From NCBI GenBank assembly GCA_032173965.1, contig CM063284.1, forward strand, positions 61,254,863 to 61,318,862: a DNA stretch of 64,000 bases, read 5' to 3'. The translations under genes were made by a program, and so were the position numbers. The DNA is from Sitta carolinensis (taxonomy: Eukaryota; Chordata; Aves; Passeriformes; Sittidae). The number at the start of each line of letters is the position of its first letter. Within the stretch, counting starts at the first letter, position 1. Under the pieces are notes generated by a model. That model was not told where the DNA came from and did no database searches. It was given only the letters and a program-made list of their open reading frames with translations. Shown here one piece after another: positions 59,991 to 64,000 of this stretch.

Positions 59991-62484
59991 AGCATAAATG
60001 GGAAAGGCAGGTAGGGGGTCCAAAGGCAAGAGAAAAGGATGCTTCTTTACACACTGTTGAGATTGTTACTACACACTCCTTGCCGTGGAATGTTAAAATT
60101 TACCTGGCTCAGAAAACTCTGGAAAATTCCTGGAAAAGAGTTTACACAAAGACTTGCTTTAGCCCAGAGAGTCCTAGAACTGAGTCACTGGAGCCTGGGA
60201 AAATACTGCTAAGAAATATTGCTGCATACTCACGTTGCTTGGGCCCTTTTGTCTCTGCACGCACTATTCCCATCACCCTGTTCCTGGGAGTACTGCATTG
60301 CTCTGTCCAGGCACTGAGAAAGCTCCAAGCTGACCTTCTGCTCTTCACACCCTTGTAATATTGAGACCTCAAAGTGAAGATAGGTCTGGCATTAAGTTGA
60401 AAAGAATAGATATTACATTAGATTTTGGCTAAAAGGCCAAGACATGGTGTGGAGGCAAGCTAGAAAGCCTGATCCAGAATGGCAGTTCCTATGGTCTCAT
60501 TATGGAGTCAGTCCATTACCTGTCTGTGTCTCTGTGTAGGAGATCAAGGACTTCAAAATACAAAGCCACTGTTTTGTACTAATGCCATTACTGGTGTGAG
60601 ATACTAATGTGTGGAAAAAATATGTACCTTCATCTTTTCCTCCACATTTTAGAGTGCACAAGATTGGCTTATAGTGCTTGATAGTTCCTTTTGTTTTCAT
60701 TCTAACTACTAATCCAATTAGCTTCTTTTCCTCAATTTTCCCTTAGTTCCATGACATTTCAACATACCCTCCCATTCCGTCAGTGGATTGCACTCAATTG
60801 CTATAAATGCAGCTCTTCTGGAGTCCTTCAATGTCAGACTCTCTGAAAATAAGAATATATTTGGCCCTTCAACATCCCCAAAGATTTGTATTGTATCGTT
60901 CTGATTTTTAACTAAGAAGCTCTGGTCAGATAAAAATTAATGCCTCATCCAAAGTCTATGATATTTCTGGAAAAGAAGATAAGCAGGTACCAAGATACTT
61001 GTCCTATCCTCTCTCTACCTATGACATATTGCTGAATCCTTGAGACTAGAACCCACATAGAAGTCCTTCTGTCATTATTAGTCTGAAGGCAGCTTCCTTC
61101 ATACCCTATCTATACCAAATGATGGCAAATCCAGCAATTCTAGGTTCCTGAACAAAGTGATGAGGCTCAACCTGTACATCACATCCTTTTTGGAAAAAGA
61201 ATTTAAACACGCCAGTAACTGTGAGTAACTGCTCGGTGAAAGAAACATACCTGAACACCATGGCACAAAGCAATAAAACATGGGAACTCTTTCACCCATA
61301 TGTTCACAAATGCTCCTAGATTCTAGGCTGAAACAAATGGTTAGCAAGGGTGGGATGTGAGAGGGACCTGAGCTGTCCACACACTAGTGATGTTGCCAGT
61401 TAGCTGAACCTGCAACCTCTCTGTGTTTCAGCCCACTTTGGGCAAATTATATAATATAGGTCCATGCTATGTGAAAACACCTGATTCAGAAAATGTTCCA
61501 ATAACACCAGTTCATTTATTTTGTACCAGACAATACACACACTGCACCAACTTTGCACCAGATTTCCCTGTTAAATATCCTCTCAACATTCCTTTTTTGA
61601 GATTCTTCTCAACCAGACTGAGTAGGAACTGTCTGCAGACAGTGGCTACCCTTAGATAAATCCTGATAGGTACCATATATCTGCAGTCAAGATGCTATTT
61701 TCATGAAATGAGAAAAGACAAACATCCCATTTACAAGAAAACTAGTAATTTTTGAGAAAAAGCTTGATGAGATGATACCATAATATAAGCTTTTGTTGTG
61801 GACAAACAGAATCCTATAGTTCAAAGTAATTATCTCATCAAGTTCCACCTCATTAGGATTGAAACTAGACATCATAATGAACAGTGGACTAATAATTCAC
61901 CAATGAGAATTTGGTTTTAGTCCAGCTTGATATCTTCTTTGTAATATATTTGTTGGTTTCAGCCCATCGCCCCCAAATTCTCTGGACAAGATGACACACA
62001 CCTCTTCATTTTCTATTCATCATAAGCCTATGGGTGAATTAGTAAATTAGATTAAATTTTTTTTCCCAGTGCCAGAGGGGCACTGGGAAATTTGCATGAG
62101 CTCCCTTCCCAGGACAAGGCACGTGGAGTAAAGGGAGAAGCAGGAATTGTCAGAGCAAGTTCAGTTTTGCCCCCTGGACCTTCTGCATTTTTGTGGAGGA
62201 GGGCAGAATGCATCAACACACCCTCTCCTCCACTCCAAAAAGATAGTGTTATGATAACTGGGAGATCACTTCAGAAATTAAAGGTGGTTACAAAATATTT
62301 TAGGACATTAAGAACTGTCTGCAGTAGGACAGCTTTGTGGTAGATAGGAAATGGCAGAGTACAGATTATGGAGTCATTAGTCATGCTATCACTAAGAGGA
62401 TTAAATTTTGCTACTTTCTTTTCTTTAATATCCTTCTCTCCACTGTGATTTTTTTTTTTTTTTGCCCCTGCACCTGCCCTCTAG
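59991..62484. other. unique noncoding stretch
   Basis: AT-rich, with an acceptor-like CTCTCTGTGTTTCAG ending at 61431, a 12-bp hairpin at 62062 and a T15 run at 62449 that leads into the acceptor at 62484. No gene recognised. Confidence 0.4.
62062..62090. repeat. perfect 12-bp stem, 5-nt loop inverted repeat
   Basis: TTTCCCAGTGCC (62062-62073) and its exact reverse complement (62079-62090) flank AGAGG. The right arm runs into ATTTGCAT (62090-62097), a perfect POU octamer. There is no T run after the stem on the + strand. Confidence 0.85.
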
Positions 62485-62820
62485 ATATTGGATAACCTGA
62501 ACATGAAAGAGAAGAACCTTTTTGACAGTGAAGCTGAAATCCTCCTGTTTTGTCATGCATTCAAATGGGAACCAGACCAACTGAATCCTGACCTACTTAT
62601 CAGACTGAAACTCCAGCTGGGAAGTACCAATAAAAAGACCCACTGGGAGGTCATTCAGACTGGTCATGGTTATTATGGGAATTGTGAAAGAGAGGGTAGC
62701 TATAGCAATAAAAATTCATTTTTATTTGGCCTTATTATTTTCGTGTGTACCTATCCAAAGTGTGATAATTTTCCATTGCAGTTTCCCTTTAAAATAAGCT
62801 TCCAGGTCAAGTTCCAGTGA
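62485..62820 (+). other. candidate (terminal) exon with 111-codon open frame
   Basis: A T15 run then GCCCCTGCACCTGCCCTCTAG forms a strong acceptor ending at 62484. From the first base the frame is open for 111 codons to a TGA at 62818-62820. It begins ILDNLNMKEKNLF, includes EAEILLFCHAFKWEPDQL and ends SFQVKFQ. The first part is hydrophilic and protein-like; the latter half, from about 62710, is more hydrophobic and T-rich. AATAAA signals occur at about 62630 and 62708, and GTAAGC follows the stop at 62826. No homologue is recognised; it could be a noncoding terminal exon or chance. Confidence 0.25.
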
Positions 62821-64000
62821 CAATAAGTAAGCGTGCCTCATTAATCAGACTACAGCACTTAATGGACCACTTAACAGAAATTGTTTATCTGAGGGTGGCC
62901 AAGGGTCTTCACCAGCAGCAAACAAGGCTGAAGGCCTGACAGTATCCCATCACATTTACACACTCCTTAGAGTACCTGAAGTGACTTCAGGCTCTTTCAA
63001 AAATTATTCTTAGCCCACATAAGGTAAAGTAACATAATGCATCACTGGAGCTTTCACTGAAAACTTTTTGAAGTGTAAGATAGAAGCCTGGCAGCTCCAA
63101 TCCAGCACAGATGCAGTGGGCAGCAGAGCAGGCTCCACACTTGCTCCCCAGCAGTGCGCTCCTACCCAGCCTTCCTGCAGGGAAGGGGTTTTCAACATCC
63201 CTGCAAACAGCTGAGCACCTGGCCTCTTTCTGCCTTTTTAAAATGAGCCCCAACTGGGAAGTCTCCCTCCTGCATCACATTTTTGGCAATTTCTTCAGGG
63301 TGAGGCCAGTTGTTTCTCTCCGCAGGCCTCTAATCCCTCCCTGTACCGACTTGACATCAAGGATAAAACACTTCACCAGAAAGGCCCATGATGAGTTGCA
63401 TGTTACCTTCTGCCATCCTTTCCCAAGTTTCCTATGACTCTGTGCACCCTTTTAAATCTGAGGGCATCTCTGTGGCAGTGCCAATTACTATTACAAATGC
63501 AAAATATTTTAAAAGTGTATCTGCATGTGCACATGTGTATTTTATGTATCTATACATCTATATATCTATACATCTATATATCTATATATCTTTATCTATG
63601 AATGTATTTATGTACATGTTCTGAAAAAAACCCAAACCAAATCCATAAATTAAAATTACAGTCTCTTAATTTTAAAAAAAGATTCATATTTAGGCAATTG
63701 AGCACGCTGATCGATCAAAAAGGAATAAATCTCTCTCCACTTTTGAAATATAGCTGGAAGGTAGCAATCACTGAGTTAAATTCTCTGGTCTGTGTTATGT
63801 AGAAGACCAAACCACGTGGCTGTAATGGTCCCTCTTGGCCTTAAATACCTATGAAAAAATATGGCACAGCTTTGCCTTTGCAGCAGATACTAGGACATTT
63901 GCTTTACCCGCCATGTCAGGAGCCTGTGCCTGATATCTGCCAAGGCAACAGATATTTTTATTGGTAATTTCAAATTAAAAATATTAAGTGCAGAAGTCAA
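62821..64000. other. unique noncoding stretch
   Basis: Moderately GC-rich at 63060-63240, otherwise AT-rich. Contains the ATCTATAT microsatellite and A/T-rich sequence to the end of the window. Confidence 0.45.
63545..63600. repeat. ATCTATAC/ATCTATAT microsatellite
   Basis: About seven units of an 8-bp TATC-type repeat (ATCTATAC, ATCTATAT) with small variations. Confidence 0.85.

Noticed and set aside
59891..60358. 155-codon + strand frame
   Set aside because: Its first third is Lys/Gln/Thr/Asn-rich only because it reads through an A22 run and CAAA repeat. The remainder is not recognisable.
1..64000. Search for CRISPR arrays, operons, intact viral genes, LTR pairs, mitochondrial insertions and known microRNA seeds
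   Set aside because: No regularly spaced repeats, gene arrays, paired LTRs, recognisable viral proteins, mitochondrial genes or well-known microRNA sequences were seen by eye. A database search could still find diverged ones.

Overview
This window looks like vertebrate nuclear DNA, most probably from a bird. The base composition is AT-rich and mostly CpG-poor, there are no prokaryote-style gene arrays, and the only interspersed repeats I can name are four decayed, 5'-truncated copies of the CR1 LINE, the dominant retrotransposon of birds and other sauropsids. The low repeat density also fits a bird. I could not identify the species, the chromosome or a named gene.

No complete protein-coding gene can be supported. 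Reading frames rarely exceed 100 codons, many begin at non-ATG codons, and most are chance frames or frames created by GC-rich or A/C-rich composition. The window reads as intergenic or deep-intronic DNA.

Layout. 1-8 kb: unique AT-rich DNA with a well-bounded exon-like segment (1287-1379), a T20 run and an uninterrupted A45 tract. 8-12 kb: a minus-strand CR1 relic and another exon-like segment. 12-19 kb: a long CTTTCC tract ending in a splice-acceptor-like AACAG, a decayed tRNA-like sequence, and the only strong CpG cluster (about 16.1-17.1 kb). The CpG cluster contains a 204-nt exon-like segment and a compact palindromic group of homeodomain/TALE-like motifs; a minus-strand recursive-splice-like junction lies just beyond it at 17437. 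19-36 kb: unique DNA with an 18-bp-arm perfect palindrome, a GGGAA tract, an AT dinucleotide run, A/C-rich low-complexity sequence, enhancer-like blocks and another exon-like segment. 36-43 kb: three CR1 copies, one still showing the carboxy-terminal part of the CR1 ORF2 protein. 43-64 kb: mostly unique DNA with an unusually open 0.55-kb block (57180-57722), A- and T-rich microsatellites, and a possible terminal exon behind a strong acceptor near 62485.

The most interesting possibility is an unannotated spliced transcript on the + strand, perhaps starting in the CpG cluster. This rests on splice-site patterns picked out by eye and needs RNA evidence. I found no operon, CRISPR array, intact virus, toxin locus or RNA gene.
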